Below are positions 18,464 to 29,063 of a DNA stretch of 64,000 bases, one piece after another. The notes beneath the pieces are model-generated. The model ran no database searches, was not told where the DNA came from, and saw nothing but the letters and a program-made list of their open reading frames with translations. Each line of letters starts with the position of its first letter. Position 1 is the first letter of the stretch. The position numbers were made by a program, and so were the translations under genes. Origin of the DNA: an uncultured Clostridia bacterium (GTDB lineage Bacteria; Bacillota; Clostridia; Oscillospirales; Acutalibacteraceae); contig CANPVE010000012.1 of NCBI GenBank assembly GCA_947581635.1, forward strand, positions 1 through 64,000, read 5' to 3'.

Positions 18464-19818
18464 TGGAAAGCGTCCTCCTCTTTATAAGATTTTGTATTTC
18501 TGTATGTCAACAGTGAGAATGTTGCAGAAATAATGAAGATCAAGATACCGATTGTGGAAGCCAAGTTGTAGTCCCGGTTATCCGCAGTCAGCTTGTAAAG
18601 CCATGTAACGAGCAAGTCGGTTCTGCCGGCTGCATAATACTTGGACGAAACGGGTCCGCCGCCTGTGAGGAGGTAGATAAGGTTGAAGTTGTTGATGTTG
18701 CCGATAAAAGTCTGAATAAGGTAAGGAGTTGTTGTAAAGATGATCTGAGGAAGAGTGATCTTAAAGAACATCTGAACCTTATTAGCGCCGTCGACAGTCG
18801 CAGCCTCATACAAATCCTGAGGAATATTCATAAGAATACCGCTGGACATGAGCATTGTGTGAGGTATACCAACCCACATATTGACGAAGATAACCGTAAT
18901 CTTGGCAAGCGTCGGATCCTCGAAGAATGGGATAGCGCTGTCAATACCATCGAGTATACCGAGGTTGATGAGAGTTCTGTTTACAACACCGTAGTTGGAG
19001 AAGAAGCATCTCATAACGAGGAGCGAAATGAACTGAGGCATGGCGATGGTGAGAACGAGTATGGATCTCCAGAGCTTCTTGAACTTAACCTCTTTTTGGT
19101 TAATGATAAGAGCAACGATAATACCGGCAAAATAGTTGGTAAATGTTGCAAAGAAAGCCCAGACTATAGTCCAACCCAATACTCCGAAGAAAGTCGTGGA
19201 CATTCTCTCGTCGCCGATAAGAACATTGCCGAAGTTTGCAAAACCTACCCAATGGAACAAATTACCTGGCACCTGATGATCCTTATCATAATTTGTAAAC
19301 GCGACACAAATCATGTAGATCAGAGGCAGAATTGTGAACGTAAGAATGCCGATAATAGGTATTGTGAGCAGAGTGATGTGAAATCTCTCGTCAAGATAAA
19401 GCTTGATATCGTCTATCATCGACGGTATCTTTTTGCCCTGCATCTCCAGCTTTTGCACATATCTTGCACTCTTGATGTTTGCACGCCAGACAAAAACAAA
19501 GGCGATGATAACCATCACCGTGAGAACACCAAAGAGAAGGAAGAGCATAGAGTTATCGCCGAACACTCTGACCGGCAGAATCTTGCCGGGAACTACCTCA
19601 TCGTGAGTTTCAACGGTACCAAGGGTAAAAAGATTTATAAGATTCTGGACTCCGCTCATCGCCATGAAGACAATAAAGCCTACTTCAATAGCAAGAAAGC
19701 CAAGGCCTTTGACAATCTGCTTATGCATAAGGTTGCCGAAACCCATGATCAAGAAGGACAGCTTAGTAGCAAATGAATCTTCAACTTTAATCTCAGATCC
19801 ATCCTTTTTCTGAAACAT
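18460..19818 (-). CDS. malF: Maltodextrin ABC transporter permease MalF
   Basis: 452 aa; EAA loop EAATVDGANKVQMFFKITLPQI; FNLIYLLTGGGP. Confidence 0.92.
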   Translation of the reverse strand: MFQKKDGSEIKVEDSFATKLSFLIMGFGNLMHKQIVKGLGFLAIEVGFIVFMAMSGVQNLINLFTLGTVETHDEVVPGKILPVRVFGDNSMLFLLFGVLTVMVIIAFVFVWRANIKSARYVQKLEMQGKKIPSMIDDIKLYLDERFHITLLTIPIIGILTFTILPLIYMICVAFTNYDKDHQVPGNLFHWVGFANFGNVLIGDERMSTTFFGVLGWTIVWAFFATFTNYFAGIIVALIINQKEVKFKKLWRSILVLTIAMPQFISLLVMRCFFSNYGVVNRTLINLGILDGIDSAIPFFEDPTLAKITVIFVNMWVGIPHTMLMSSGILMNIPQDLYEAATVDGANKVQMFFKITLPQIIFTTTPYLIQTFIGNINNFNLIYLLTGGGPVSSKYYAAGRTDLLVTWLYKLTADNRDYNLASTIGILIFIISATFSLLTYRNTKSYKEEDAFQ

Positions 19819-19976
19819 ATTTCTTTTCCTCTCTTTCTACAAAATTTTTTCAATATTACAGTAATTATAGCCTGAACACACTAACGATTTTACGTCCAAG
19901 GTATTCAGGCTATAATATAACTTAATATTTCCCAGAACTTAGATTGAAAAGTTACGTCACAAAGATGACACGGAGA

Positions 19977-21218
19977 TTACTCCATTTCCTTCCAAGAAGC
20001 AACGTGCTTGGTCAGCTCTTCCTGAATCTTAGCTGCAGGAATCTTGCCGCTGTGAATATCCTTGAAGAGAGCTTCAGCGTCACTCCACCAGTTGCCGGGG
20101 ATAACAGGCTCCTGAACAACAACATTACCGTTATTCTGCTCAACATAAGCGTTTACAGTGGCGTCGCCCTTAATTTCTGCGTTGTCAGCAAGTGATTTAG
20201 CAGTAGGAATGCAACGTCTTGCCTCGAATCTCTTGAGCTGAACATCTTCGCTTGTGAGGTACTGAGCAAGGGCGATAGCAACTTCAGGCTCCTTGGAAGC
20301 TGCGTTTACAGCATAGTACTTAATACCGCCGAAGCACTTCATCTGATATTCCTTACCGTCTACAGTAACCTTAGGCAGGCAAACAGCACTTACCTTATCT
20401 TTACCGAAAGCTTCCTCGATCTTGTCGATATCCCAAGAACCTGCGAGCCATGCAGCAAGCTGGCCGTCCTTGATCATATTTACAGCGTCATCAGCGCTAC
20501 CAGTCCAGATCTTGGAGTTGTTCTGCTGAACGAAAGCGAGCATAGCCGCGCACTCTGGGCTGTCGAATGTGCAGACAGTCTTGTCAGAGCCGGTGAAGAG
20601 CTCGCCGCCCGCTGTAAAGTAGAATGTAGTAGAATGGAAAGCGCCGGACTCGATGCCGAAGTTCTTAGCACCGCCGAGATCCTTTTCGAGCATTGTGTTG
20701 AGGCTCTTTACATCATCTTCCGTGTAAACCTCTTTATTGTAATACATGACTTGAGCTGTATTGGGGGTGTAGGGGAAACCATAGTAAGAGCCATTGTAGA
20801 ATGTGCCGTTAGCAGCGTCATCTCCAACAAGTGCTTTAATCTCATTAGCAACATCATCAGGCATAGCATAGATAGCCTTAGCGTCTGCGAGAGAAGCGGT
20901 CTGGTCGCCAGGAACGCCAAACACGTCAGCGGCCGCATTGATATCCTTCAGAGCCTCAGTTGCAGTCTGGTCTTCACCGACGATCTTAACATCAACGGTA
21001 ACATCAGACACATCCGCGTGCTCGTCAGCATACTGCTTAGCAAAGTCAGCGACAGTTGACTTCAAGAAATCCTGATCCGCCTCAGCGCCCCACAGTGTAA
21101 GGGAAACTGATCTCGTCTCTACGCTGCTCGTATCAACTTTTTCCTGTGTTGTGCAGCTAGCAAGTGCGCCGACTACGAGAGCGGCAGCAAGTGAAAGTGC
21201 GAGAATTCTTTTCTTCAT
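19977..21218 (-). CDS. malE: Maltose/maltodextrin-binding lipoprotein MalE
   Basis: 413 aa; lipobox VGALASC; SBP family 1 features; in operon with malFG. Confidence 0.9.
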   Translation of the reverse strand: MKKRILALSLAAALVVGALASCTTQEKVDTSSVETRSVSLTLWGAEADQDFLKSTVADFAKQYADEHADVSDVTVDVKIVGEDQTATEALKDINAAADVFGVPGDQTASLADAKAIYAMPDDVANEIKALVGDDAANGTFYNGSYYGFPYTPNTAQVMYYNKEVYTEDDVKSLNTMLEKDLGGAKNFGIESGAFHSTTFYFTAGGELFTGSDKTVCTFDSPECAAMLAFVQQNNSKIWTGSADDAVNMIKDGQLAAWLAGSWDIDKIEEAFGKDKVSAVCLPKVTVDGKEYQMKCFGGIKYYAVNAASKEPEVAIALAQYLTSEDVQLKRFEARRCIPTAKSLADNAEIKGDATVNAYVEQNNGNVVVQEPVIPGNWWSDAEALFKDIHSGKIPAAKIQEELTKHVASWKEME

Positions 21219-21463
21219 TTGGATAAACCCTCCAGTTTGTTTTTTGTAAACGCAATACAGCGTTTTTCACAAAATTTACAGGCTTTACGGACTTTTTTTA
21301 TTCTCATCCGAACCTGTGAATATGATAACTCAAATTGTATGATTTGTCAATAGTATTTTTTAAATTTTTTTTACAAAATTCAGATTTTTTTATCATATAC
21401 ACTAAAATTTAAACAAAAGAAAAGCGCAAATTACGTGTAATAACGCTCAAAACATAAAAACAA

Positions 21464-21500
21464 ACCGCGGTCGGAGCAAAAATTCACTGCCGTCCGCGGT
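21464..21500 (-). terminator. Terminator between glgP and malE
   Basis: accgcggtcgg...ccgtccgcggt hairpin. Confidence 0.55.
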
Positions 21501-21561
21501 GGGTTAAATTGATTTATATGACGTTTTATTTGTCACTTTTTAACAAAAAGCGAAATGTCGA

Positions 21562-23898
21562 TCACACGCCCCAAATTTCGTCGGCATACTCTCTGATTGT
21601 TCTGTCGCTGGAGAACTTGCCGGAATTGGCCATATTCAGATAGCACTTTTTGGTGAATGCCTGTCTGTCGGAGTAATCGGCGTTGCACCTGAGCTTTGTT
21701 TCACAGTAGGGAATCAGGTCGAGGAGGAGATAGTAGTGATCCGCGCGGTGCCAGTGAGCGCCGTTGAGCAGAGACTCGTAAAGATCGCGGAACATACCCG
21801 TGCCGCCGTCATTGAATGTGCCGTCGACTAAGGTGTCAAGCACCTTTCTGATTCTGGGATTGTCATTGTAAATCTTCTTGGGATTATAGCTGTCCTTAAT
21901 CTTCTCAATTTCTTCAACTCTCGCGCCGAAGATGTAGTTGTTCTCTTCGCCCGCCTGCTCGACAATTTCCACATTTGCGCCGTCGAAAGTTCCGAGTGTG
22001 ACCGCGCCGTTGAGCATGAACTTCATATTGCCGGTGCCGGAGGCCTCAGTACCCGCAGTGGAAATCTGCTCCGAAATGTCTGCCGCAGGGGTGAGTTTTT
22101 CGGCATATGACACGTTGTAGTTGGAAACAAACGAGACTGAGATATACTTGCTGACCTCGGGATCTGCCGCGATAAGCTTGCCTATCTCATTGATAAACTT
22201 GATAATGCCCTTGGCTCTGTAATAGCCGGGAGCAGCTTTTGCGCCGAAGATGAACGCGGTCGGGTTGAAGTTCTTGATTCTGCCTTCCTTAATGCCGAAG
22301 TAGATGTCGAGAATAGAGAACGCATTGAGAAGCTGGCGCTTATACTCGTGCAGTCTCTTGACCTGAATGTCGAAAATAAAGTCGGGATTTACGGTGAAGC
22401 CGTCCACCTTATGCATATATTCGGCAAGTTCAACCTTCTTCTTGTGCTTGATTTCGGCAAATTCGTTGAGCACGTCAATATCGTCGGCAAACTGCTCCAT
22501 CTCTTTGAGCTTATAGAGGTCGGTGATCCAGCCGTCGCCTATCTTGCCTGTGATAAACGAGGCAAGCTCCTGATTGGCAAGAGCAAGCCAACGGCGCTGG
22601 GTTATGCCGTTTGTCTTGTTGTTAAAGCGCTCGGGATAAAGCTTATACCACTCGTTAAGGGCAGTAGTCTTGAGTATATCCGAGTGAATCTGAGCGACTC
22701 CGTTGGTGGAGTGAGTGGCATATATTGCAATGCGCGCCATGTGAATCAAATCATTATCGATAATTCTGTAAATATTGGCGGCCTCGCCCTTAATTCCCTT
22801 TGCGGCAAGCTCCTCCTGAAGCTCCTTGTCGAGAATAAGCACATAGCTGTAGACCTCGGGAATAACATCGATAAAGAGGTTTGTGCTCCACTTTTCGAGC
22901 GCCTCGGGCATGATGGTGTGATTGGTGTAAGCAAATGTCTCCTTAGCATAGCCGATAGCCTCTTTGACGCCAACCTTTTCCTCTTCCACCAGGATTCTGA
23001 GGAATTCCGGAATGGACACAACGGGATGCGTGTCGTTAAGCTGGATAGCGTATTCCTTCGAGAACTGGGAGAAATCAGAGCCGTGCTTGGCCTTATACTT
23101 GCGGATCATGTCCTGCAACGAAGCACTCGAGAAGAAATACTGCTGCTTAAGGCGAAGAACCTTGCCTTCATAGGTTTCATCGTTGGGGTAAAGCACAGAG
23201 GAAATAACTTCGGCGTCGTTCTTCTCCGCGATGGACGCGGCCCTGTTGTTGCGGTTGAACTGATCGAAATCGAATTCATTGACAGCCTCGGCCTGCCACA
23301 GACGGAGGTTGTTCACAGTCTTTCCGCCATATCCGATTACGGGCATATCATAGGGAACTGCCTTGACTTCCTGTCCCGAAAACTTGACAATCACGGTGTC
23401 TTCGTCGCGGCGAATGGACCATGGATCGCCGTAGGTCTGCCAATCGTCCGCCTTTTCCTTCTGGAAACCGTCCTCGAAATACTGCTTGAAAAGTCCGTAC
23501 TTGTAACGGATTCCATAGCCGTCGAGCGGAATATTCTGAGTTGCGGCGGAATCGATGAAGCAGGCCGCCAGACGGCCCAGACCGCCGTTGCCCAGCGCGT
23601 CGTCCTCTATATCTTCAAACACATTGATATCAATGCCCGCCGTTGCAAGAAGTTCCTTAGTCTCTTCAAGCAGGCCGAGATTGAGCAGGTTACTGTAAAC
23701 CATGCGTCCGATGAGGAATTCAGCCGAGAGATACGCGGCTCTCTTGGTTCCGATGAATTTATCAGCGCCGCGGTAGGCCTGCGCGACAGCCGCCTTAGAA
23801 ACCGCATTGTAAAGCTCTTTCGTGGTTGCGTTTTCAAGCGTCTTGCCTGCATCAAGCTCCAGGCACTTAATTACATCATTCTGAAAAGTCGTGTTCAA
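21562..23898 (-). CDS. glgP: Glycogen/maltodextrin phosphorylase
   Basis: 778 aa; PLP site EASGTGNMKFMLNGAVTLGTFDGANVEI, QLNDTHPVVSIPEFLR, YTNHTIMPEALEKW. Confidence 0.97.
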   Translation of the reverse strand: MNTTFQNDVIKCLELDAGKTLENATTKELYNAVSKAAVAQAYRGADKFIGTKRAAYLSAEFLIGRMVYSNLLNLGLLEETKELLATAGIDINVFEDIEDDALGNGGLGRLAACFIDSAATQNIPLDGYGIRYKYGLFKQYFEDGFQKEKADDWQTYGDPWSIRRDEDTVIVKFSGQEVKAVPYDMPVIGYGGKTVNNLRLWQAEAVNEFDFDQFNRNNRAASIAEKNDAEVISSVLYPNDETYEGKVLRLKQQYFFSSASLQDMIRKYKAKHGSDFSQFSKEYAIQLNDTHPVVSIPEFLRILVEEEKVGVKEAIGYAKETFAYTNHTIMPEALEKWSTNLFIDVIPEVYSYVLILDKELQEELAAKGIKGEAANIYRIIDNDLIHMARIAIYATHSTNGVAQIHSDILKTTALNEWYKLYPERFNNKTNGITQRRWLALANQELASFITGKIGDGWITDLYKLKEMEQFADDIDVLNEFAEIKHKKKVELAEYMHKVDGFTVNPDFIFDIQVKRLHEYKRQLLNAFSILDIYFGIKEGRIKNFNPTAFIFGAKAAPGYYRAKGIIKFINEIGKLIAADPEVSKYISVSFVSNYNVSYAEKLTPAADISEQISTAGTEASGTGNMKFMLNGAVTLGTFDGANVEIVEQAGEENNYIFGARVEEIEKIKDSYNPKKIYNDNPRIRKVLDTLVDGTFNDGGTGMFRDLYESLLNGAHWHRADHYYLLLDLIPYCETKLRCNADYSDRQAFTKKCYLNMANSGKFSSDRTIREYADEIWGV

Positions 23899-23904
23899 GT
23901 TATT

Positions 23905-25419
23905 TTACCTCCCGTAAATTTCCACAAGTCTTGCAATTTTTTGAGCCAATCTATCCGACATCTGAGCCTTGCTCGCCCTCCACTGCCAGTTACCTCCGAG
24001 GGTAGACGGGAAGTTCATTCTGGCGGAATTATCCAGGGCGATGTAGTCCTGGAATTGATATATTACGGTATGGGCACAGGACATAAATCCAACCCGGATT
24101 ATAGCCTCCGGAATTTCGTTTATAGTCTCGCAGTGCAAATATTCCGCAGCGTATCTGACGTCTTCGATGTCCTTGTTGTCGTCGCAGAAATATCCCACCA
24201 GGGTCTCATTGTCGTGCGTGCCGCCGTAAACCACGAAATTTTCCGTGATGTTGTGCGGCAGAAACACATTGTCGTTTCCGCCGTCAAAGCCGAACTGGAG
24301 CACCTTCATTCCCGGATACCCCGTCTTTTTGAGCAGCGCGACCACCTTCTCGTTGGTAACGCCAAGATCCTCGGCAATCACCAAAGCGTCGCCCAGCACA
24401 GAATTTATGGCGTTGGTGAGCTTTGCCCCCGGGCCAGGCATCCACTTGCCGTCGATAGCCGTATCCGAACCGGCGGGAATAGCGTAATACTTCACCACTC
24501 CGATAAAGTGGTCTATGCGGATAACGTCATATATCTTTGCGGAAGCTCTCATGCGTTCTTTCCACCATGAGAAACCGTCCGCCTCCATGGCATCCCAGTC
24601 ATAAAGGGGATTGCCCCAGAGCTGTCCCGTCGCGGAGAAATTATCCGGCGGAACGCCCGCTACCTTCACGGGTCTCATTTCCTCGTCAAGCTGGAACATA
24701 TCGCCATGCACCCATGTGTCGGCGCTGTCCATTGAAACATATATCGGAATATCGCCAATTATCTTTATCCCGTTGTCGTTTGCGTAAGCCTTGAGCTTTT
24801 TCCACTGCTCAAAGAACTTTAACTGCACAAACTTCCAGAAATCGATGTCATCGGCGAGCATTTTCTTGTATTTCTCAATCGCGTCAGGCTCTCTCAAACG
24901 AATATCGTCGTCCCAAAGCGACCACTCACGGCTGCCAAAGTGGAACTTGAGCGCCATATAGAAGCTGTAGTCGTCCAGCCAAAATGTATTCTCATCACAG
25001 AACGCCTCATATTCAGGCGTATCCTTATGTCCGCTGCGCTCGTAAGCCTTGCGGAGAACGATAAATCTCGATTCATATATCTTGGCATAATCGACCCTTG
25101 TGCAATCCGAACCCCAGTCGTAGGCATTGATCTCATCATATTGCAAGAGACCTTCCCCAACCAGAGTGTCGAGATCTATGAAATACGGATTGCCGGCAAA
25201 CGCCGAGAACGACTGATACGGTGAATCTCCGTAGCTTGTAGGTCCTATCGGAAGAACCTGCCAATAGCGCTGACGCGCCTTCTTCAAAAAATCAACGAAT
25301 TCATAAGCCGCTTTGCCGAGCGTGCCTATGCCGTAGGGCGACGGCAGGCTTGTTATAGGCAGCAAAATGCCCGAAGCACGCGGAAACGAAGACGATTCCT
25401 TTTGAGCCAACAAAATCAC
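23905..25419 (-). CDS. malQ: 4-alpha-glucanotransferase (amylomaltase)
   Basis: 504 aa; GH77 RIDHFIG, IAEDLGV, GTHDNETLVG. Confidence 0.97.
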   Translation of the reverse strand: MILLAQKESSSFPRASGILLPITSLPSPYGIGTLGKAAYEFVDFLKKARQRYWQVLPIGPTSYGDSPYQSFSAFAGNPYFIDLDTLVGEGLLQYDEINAYDWGSDCTRVDYAKIYESRFIVLRKAYERSGHKDTPEYEAFCDENTFWLDDYSFYMALKFHFGSREWSLWDDDIRLREPDAIEKYKKMLADDIDFWKFVQLKFFEQWKKLKAYANDNGIKIIGDIPIYVSMDSADTWVHGDMFQLDEEMRPVKVAGVPPDNFSATGQLWGNPLYDWDAMEADGFSWWKERMRASAKIYDVIRIDHFIGVVKYYAIPAGSDTAIDGKWMPGPGAKLTNAINSVLGDALVIAEDLGVTNEKVVALLKKTGYPGMKVLQFGFDGGNDNVFLPHNITENFVVYGGTHDNETLVGYFCDDNKDIEDVRYAAEYLHCETINEIPEAIIRVGFMSCAHTVIYQFQDYIALDNSARMNFPSTLGGNWQWRASKAQMSDRLAQKIARLVEIYGR

Positions 25420-25657
25420 AACCTTCCCAGACAGTTAAAAATTGCCATATGCATATTACCACAAATCCAAGCAACTGTCAATAGATTAACAACCCATTAG
25501 TTCAATTTTTTTTGGCAAAAAATTTGAGTTTTTTTCAATTATCATATAAAAACCGCATAATTTTCATACAGATTCACCAACGTTCAGTAATTTTTTTCAG
25601 CAGAGCATAATATGCTTGTTCAGTATCGACAGGTATCGACTGCAGCTCCCAAAAAAA

Positions 25658-25692
25658 GTAACCGAACCCAAAAATCAGATCGGTTCGGTTAC
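25658..25692 (-). terminator. Terminator downstream of trp operon
   Basis: Perfect gtaaccgaacc/ggttcggttac stem with T-tract in minus sense. Confidence 0.8.
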
Positions 25693-25915
25693 ACAATGTA
25701 CACGCTGCGGTTGAACACAGCATTTTTCAATCAAACCGGAAAGGCCACACAATCCAACGAGGCTTTTCTAAAAGCTTACGTCTGCATCAGCCCGGACAAA
25801 CAGATGTACAAACCTTATTATATATGTAAAATATCTGTTTGCCAAGGCGGCGGTTGTCACGGAACGCAAGGGCTTTCCATGACCGCATATAAACCCTTCA
25901 AAAATCACGCGCAAA

Positions 25916-26692
25916 TTATAAGCCGCGTATGGCGTCCTTCATACTCTTGACGTAATCGTACACATGAGAGGGCGCGTCCTTGCCGTATTTAGCCACTATC
26001 TTGACTATTGCGCTGCCGACTATAACGCCGTCCGAATAGGAAGCGATTTTCGCCGCCTGCTCGGGCGTGCTGATTCCGAAGCCCACTGCGGCGGGAAGGT
26101 CCGACACCTTGCGTATCTCTCTGAGTATGGATTCAAGGTCGGTCTTGATCTCACTTCTCACACCCGTGACGCCCAGCGACGACACCACATATATGAAGCC
26201 TTCAGCGTCTGCGGCTATTGTTTTAATTCGTTCCTCAGATGTTGGGGCAATGAGCGAGATCACGTCAACACCGTACTTGGAAGCGACCTCAGATGCCTCT
26301 CTCTTCTCCTCATAGGGCAGATCGGGAATTATAACGCCGTCCATTCCTATCTCCCGGCATTTTGAGAAAAATTTCTCGTACCCGTATTTGAACACAACAT
26401 TGAGATATGTCATGAACACCATGGGAACATCAGTTTCCGCGCGCAAATCCGCCGCCACACCAAGCACATCGTCGGTAGTGGCGCCGCCGGTCAGGGCGCG
26501 CAGATCCGCCTCCTGTATTACGGGTCCCTCGGCTATCGGGTCGGAAAAAGGTATGCCTATTTCAATCAAGTCCGCGCCGGCGCGAACCATCTCCAATATA
26601 CATTTTCTGGTCGTTTCAATGTCGGGGTCGCCGCCGGTGATGAACGCAATGAACGCTTTGCCGTGGTCGAACGCCCTGGCTATATTACTCAT
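25916..26692 (-). CDS. trpA: Tryptophan synthase alpha
   Basis: 258 aa; [44 protein letters not shown]. Confidence 0.97.
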   Translation of the reverse strand: MSNIARAFDHGKAFIAFITGGDPDIETTRKCILEMVRAGADLIEIGIPFSDPIAEGPVIQEADLRALTGGATTDDVLGVAADLRAETDVPMVFMTYLNVVFKYGYEKFFSKCREIGMDGVIIPDLPYEEKREASEVASKYGVDVISLIAPTSEERIKTIAADAEGFIYVVSSLGVTGVRSEIKTDLESILREIRKVSDLPAAVGFGISTPEQAAKIASYSDGVIVGSAIVKIVAKYGKDAPSHVYDYVKSMKDAIRGL

Positions 26693-27869
26693 GTAAATCC
26701 ACTCCTCTGTAACGTGCTATTGCTGCAACATCTTTGTCGCCCCTGCCCGACAGGCAGCAAATTATAATGTCGTCCTTGCTCATAGTCGGCGCAATCTTCA
26801 TCACATGAGCGACGGCATGGGCGCTCTCTATGGCGCAGATTATACCCTCGGTGCGCGCGATGTATTCAAAGGCGTCCACCGCCTCGTCATCGGTTATCGG
26901 GACATATTCTGCCCTGCCCGTGTCGTGAAGGTTGGCGTGTTCGGGACCAACTCCGGGGTAGTCGAGACCTGCGGAAATGGAGTAGACGGGGGCAATCTGT
27001 CCGTACTCGTTCTGACAGAAATATGATTTCATGCCGTGGAACACGCCGAGCGTACCCGTTGCCATCGTGGCGGCCGTAAACGCCGTGTCCACTCCCTTGC
27101 CCGCCGCTTCGCAGCCGATAAGGCGGACATTCTTGTCATCTATAAAATTGTAGAACGCACCCATTGAGTTGCTGCCGCCGCCCACACAGGCTACAACGGC
27201 AGTAGGGAGCCTGCCCTCTTTCTCAAGGATCTGCTGCCTCGCCTCCTTGCTGATGACGCTCTGGAAGTCGCGCACTATCATCGGGAAGGGGTGGGGACCC
27301 ATAACAGAGCCGAGTACATAAAGGGTGTCATCCACACGGTTGGTCCACTCGCGCATCGCCTCATTGACCGCATCTTTGAGAGTCATTGTTCCGGTGGTGA
27401 CGGGGTGGACGGTCGCGCCGAGCAGCTCCATTCTGTAAACATTGAGAGCCTGGCGCACAGTGTCCTCCTTACCCATGAATATCTCGCATTCCATATCAAG
27501 CAGTGCAGCCGCGGTAGCAGTGGCAACGCCGTGCTGACCAGCTCCCGTTTCCGCGATAACGCGGGTCTTGCCCATCTTCTTGGCGAGAAGCACCTGACCC
27601 AGCACATTGTTGATTTTGTGAGAACCCGTGTGGTTAAGGTCCTCGCGCTTGAAGTAAATCTTGGCGCCCCCGAGATCGCGTGTCATCTTTTCGGCATAAT
27701 AGAGCAGCGAAGGACGTCCCGCATATTCACGCAGAAGCGTATCCAGTTCCGCGTTAAATTCGGGGTCGTTCTTGTAAAATTCGTATGCCTTTTCCAGATT
27801 AATAATTTCATTCATCAGCGTTTCGGGAACATATTGACCGCCGTGAATACCGTATCTTCCTTTAGACAA
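26685..27869 (-). CDS. trpB: Tryptophan synthase beta; TTG start preferred over longer ORF
   Basis: RBS aaggag followed by TTG TCT AAA ([21 protein letters not shown]); [17 protein letters not shown] site; residues 5' of this in the 463-aa ORF look non-coding. Confidence 0.95.
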   Translation of the reverse strand: MSKGRYGIHGGQYVPETLMNEIINLEKAYEFYKNDPEFNAELDTLLREYAGRPSLLYYAEKMTRDLGGAKIYFKREDLNHTGSHKINNVLGQVLLAKKMGKTRVIAETGAGQHGVATATAAALLDMECEIFMGKEDTVRQALNVYRMELLGATVHPVTTGTMTLKDAVNEAMREWTNRVDDTLYVLGSVMGPHPFPMIVRDFQSVISKEARQQILEKEGRLPTAVVACVGGGSNSMGAFYNFIDDKNVRLIGCEAAGKGVDTAFTAATMATGTLGVFHGMKSYFCQNEYGQIAPVYSISAGLDYPGVGPEHANLHDTGRAEYVPITDDEAVDAFEYIARTEGIICAIESAHAVAHVMKIAPTMSKDDIIICCLSGRGDKDVAAIARYRGVDLHE

Positions 27870-28195
27870 TTTCAATTCTCCTTCATTAAAGATAAGCCAA
27901 AGCCGAGCGGGGCCGCGATTGAAATTCGGAGGAATAATTCCTCCTGACGGTTCAATGGCAGAACCGCCAAAAGGCAGAAAAAACCGAAAACAGAGAAGCG
28001 AAAATCCAAAACTGCAACCGCGTCTTTGAAACGCACGACTAAAGCATATCGACTTTAATTGTAAATAATACGACAACGAATACTATAATAAATAATAATA
28101 AAATCAAAAAACAAATTCAAGGGACTATTTTTGAAAACTACGTGAACAACACTTACTTTTTATAATAGGAAAAACGGGGAAAAGTTTGATAAAAA

Positions 28196-28256
28196 TGAGT
28201 ATTTATTTTGTGTTCGTCCGGACTGGTTCTTTAATCCCGCCTGACTTTAGCCCGTC
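28196..28256 (-). repeat. MITE-like dispersed repeat, partial copy 1 (-)
   Basis: gagtatttattttgtgttcgtccggactggttctttaatcccgcctgactttagcccgt aligns with gattatttgccatgtattcgcccaaactcgcctttaatcctaccgtgttttgcccgc of copy 4. Confidence 0.6.
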
Positions 28257-29034
28257 AGTTCCCGCGCAGCCGCTCGAGCATCTTCTTCTTATCAGGACTG
28301 CGCATGAACGTCTCGCCTATAAGAACCGCATTTGTCTTATTCTCGCGCAGAACGGCGATATCTGCGGCCGTTTTAATACCGCTCTCAGATATGAATACAG
28401 TGCTCTCGGGAACGAGCTTTCTCAGACGGGCGCTTGTGGTGATATCCACCTCAAATGTTTTAAGATTGCGATTGTTCACTCCAATTATCCGCGCGCCGGA
28501 TTTGATTGCCGACTGCACCTCGTCGCCGGTGTGCGCCTCAACAATCGCGTTCAGTCCCAAACCGTGCGCTATGTCGAGATATTCAATCAGCGTGTCTGTG
28601 TCAAGCAGCGCGCAAATCAGCAGCACAGCCGACGCGCCGATTATTTTCGCCTCGTATATCTGATAGCTGTCAATCGTAAAATCCTTTCGCAGGACGGGTA
28701 TTGAAACAGCGTCCGCAATTTCCGAGAGATATCTGTCGCTGCCCTTGAAGTAATAAGGCTCGGTCAACACGGATATCGCGCTTGCACCCGCCGCTTCATA
28801 ATCTCTCGCGATTTCAAGGTAAGGGAATTCCTCGGCTATAACGCCCTTGGAAGGCGAAGCCTTTTTCACTTCGCATATAAAAGCGATATCGTCCGTCCGC
28901 AGAGCGTTTTCAAACGGGAAATTCGTATTGGAGTCCAGCGCTTCAGCCTGAGCCTTCACATCGTCAAATGGTTTCGTCCGCTTCAATTCCGACACGCGCT
29001 CCCGAGTTTTGGCGGCTATTTCATCGAGAATCAT
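28255..29034 (-). CDS. trpC: Indole-3-glycerol phosphate synthase
   Basis: 259 aa; EVKKASPSKGVIAEEF, VLRKDFTIDSYQIYEA, IIGVNNRNLKTFEVD; no fused PRAI domain. Confidence 0.97.
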   Translation of the reverse strand: MILDEIAAKTRERVSELKRTKPFDDVKAQAEALDSNTNFPFENALRTDDIAFICEVKKASPSKGVIAEEFPYLEIARDYEAAGASAISVLTEPYYFKGSDRYLSEIADAVSIPVLRKDFTIDSYQIYEAKIIGASAVLLICALLDTDTLIEYLDIAHGLGLNAIVEAHTGDEVQSAIKSGARIIGVNNRNLKTFEVDITTSARLRKLVPESTVFISESGIKTAADIAVLRENKTNAVLIGETFMRSPDKKKMLERLRGN

Positions 29035-29063
29035 TTTACAAAATCCCTCCGAAAATCTTCAAA

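Noticed and set aside
18859-19776. 305-aa plus-strand ORF over malF
   Set aside because: Antisense shadow of a conserved permease.
22348-24570. 740-aa plus-strand ORF spanning glgP and malQ
   Set aside because: Antisense shadow ORF: it runs across two clearly coding minus-strand genes and the junction; composition reflects reverse-complement codon bias.
25612-25950. 112-aa plus-strand ORF
   Set aside because: Runs through the trp operon terminator hairpin; no motifs.
27920-27950. cggaggaataattcctcctg hairpin as a full repeat copy
   Set aside because: Resembles the hairpin of the dispersed repeat but the flanks do not align well; kept only as supporting debris in the trpF finding.
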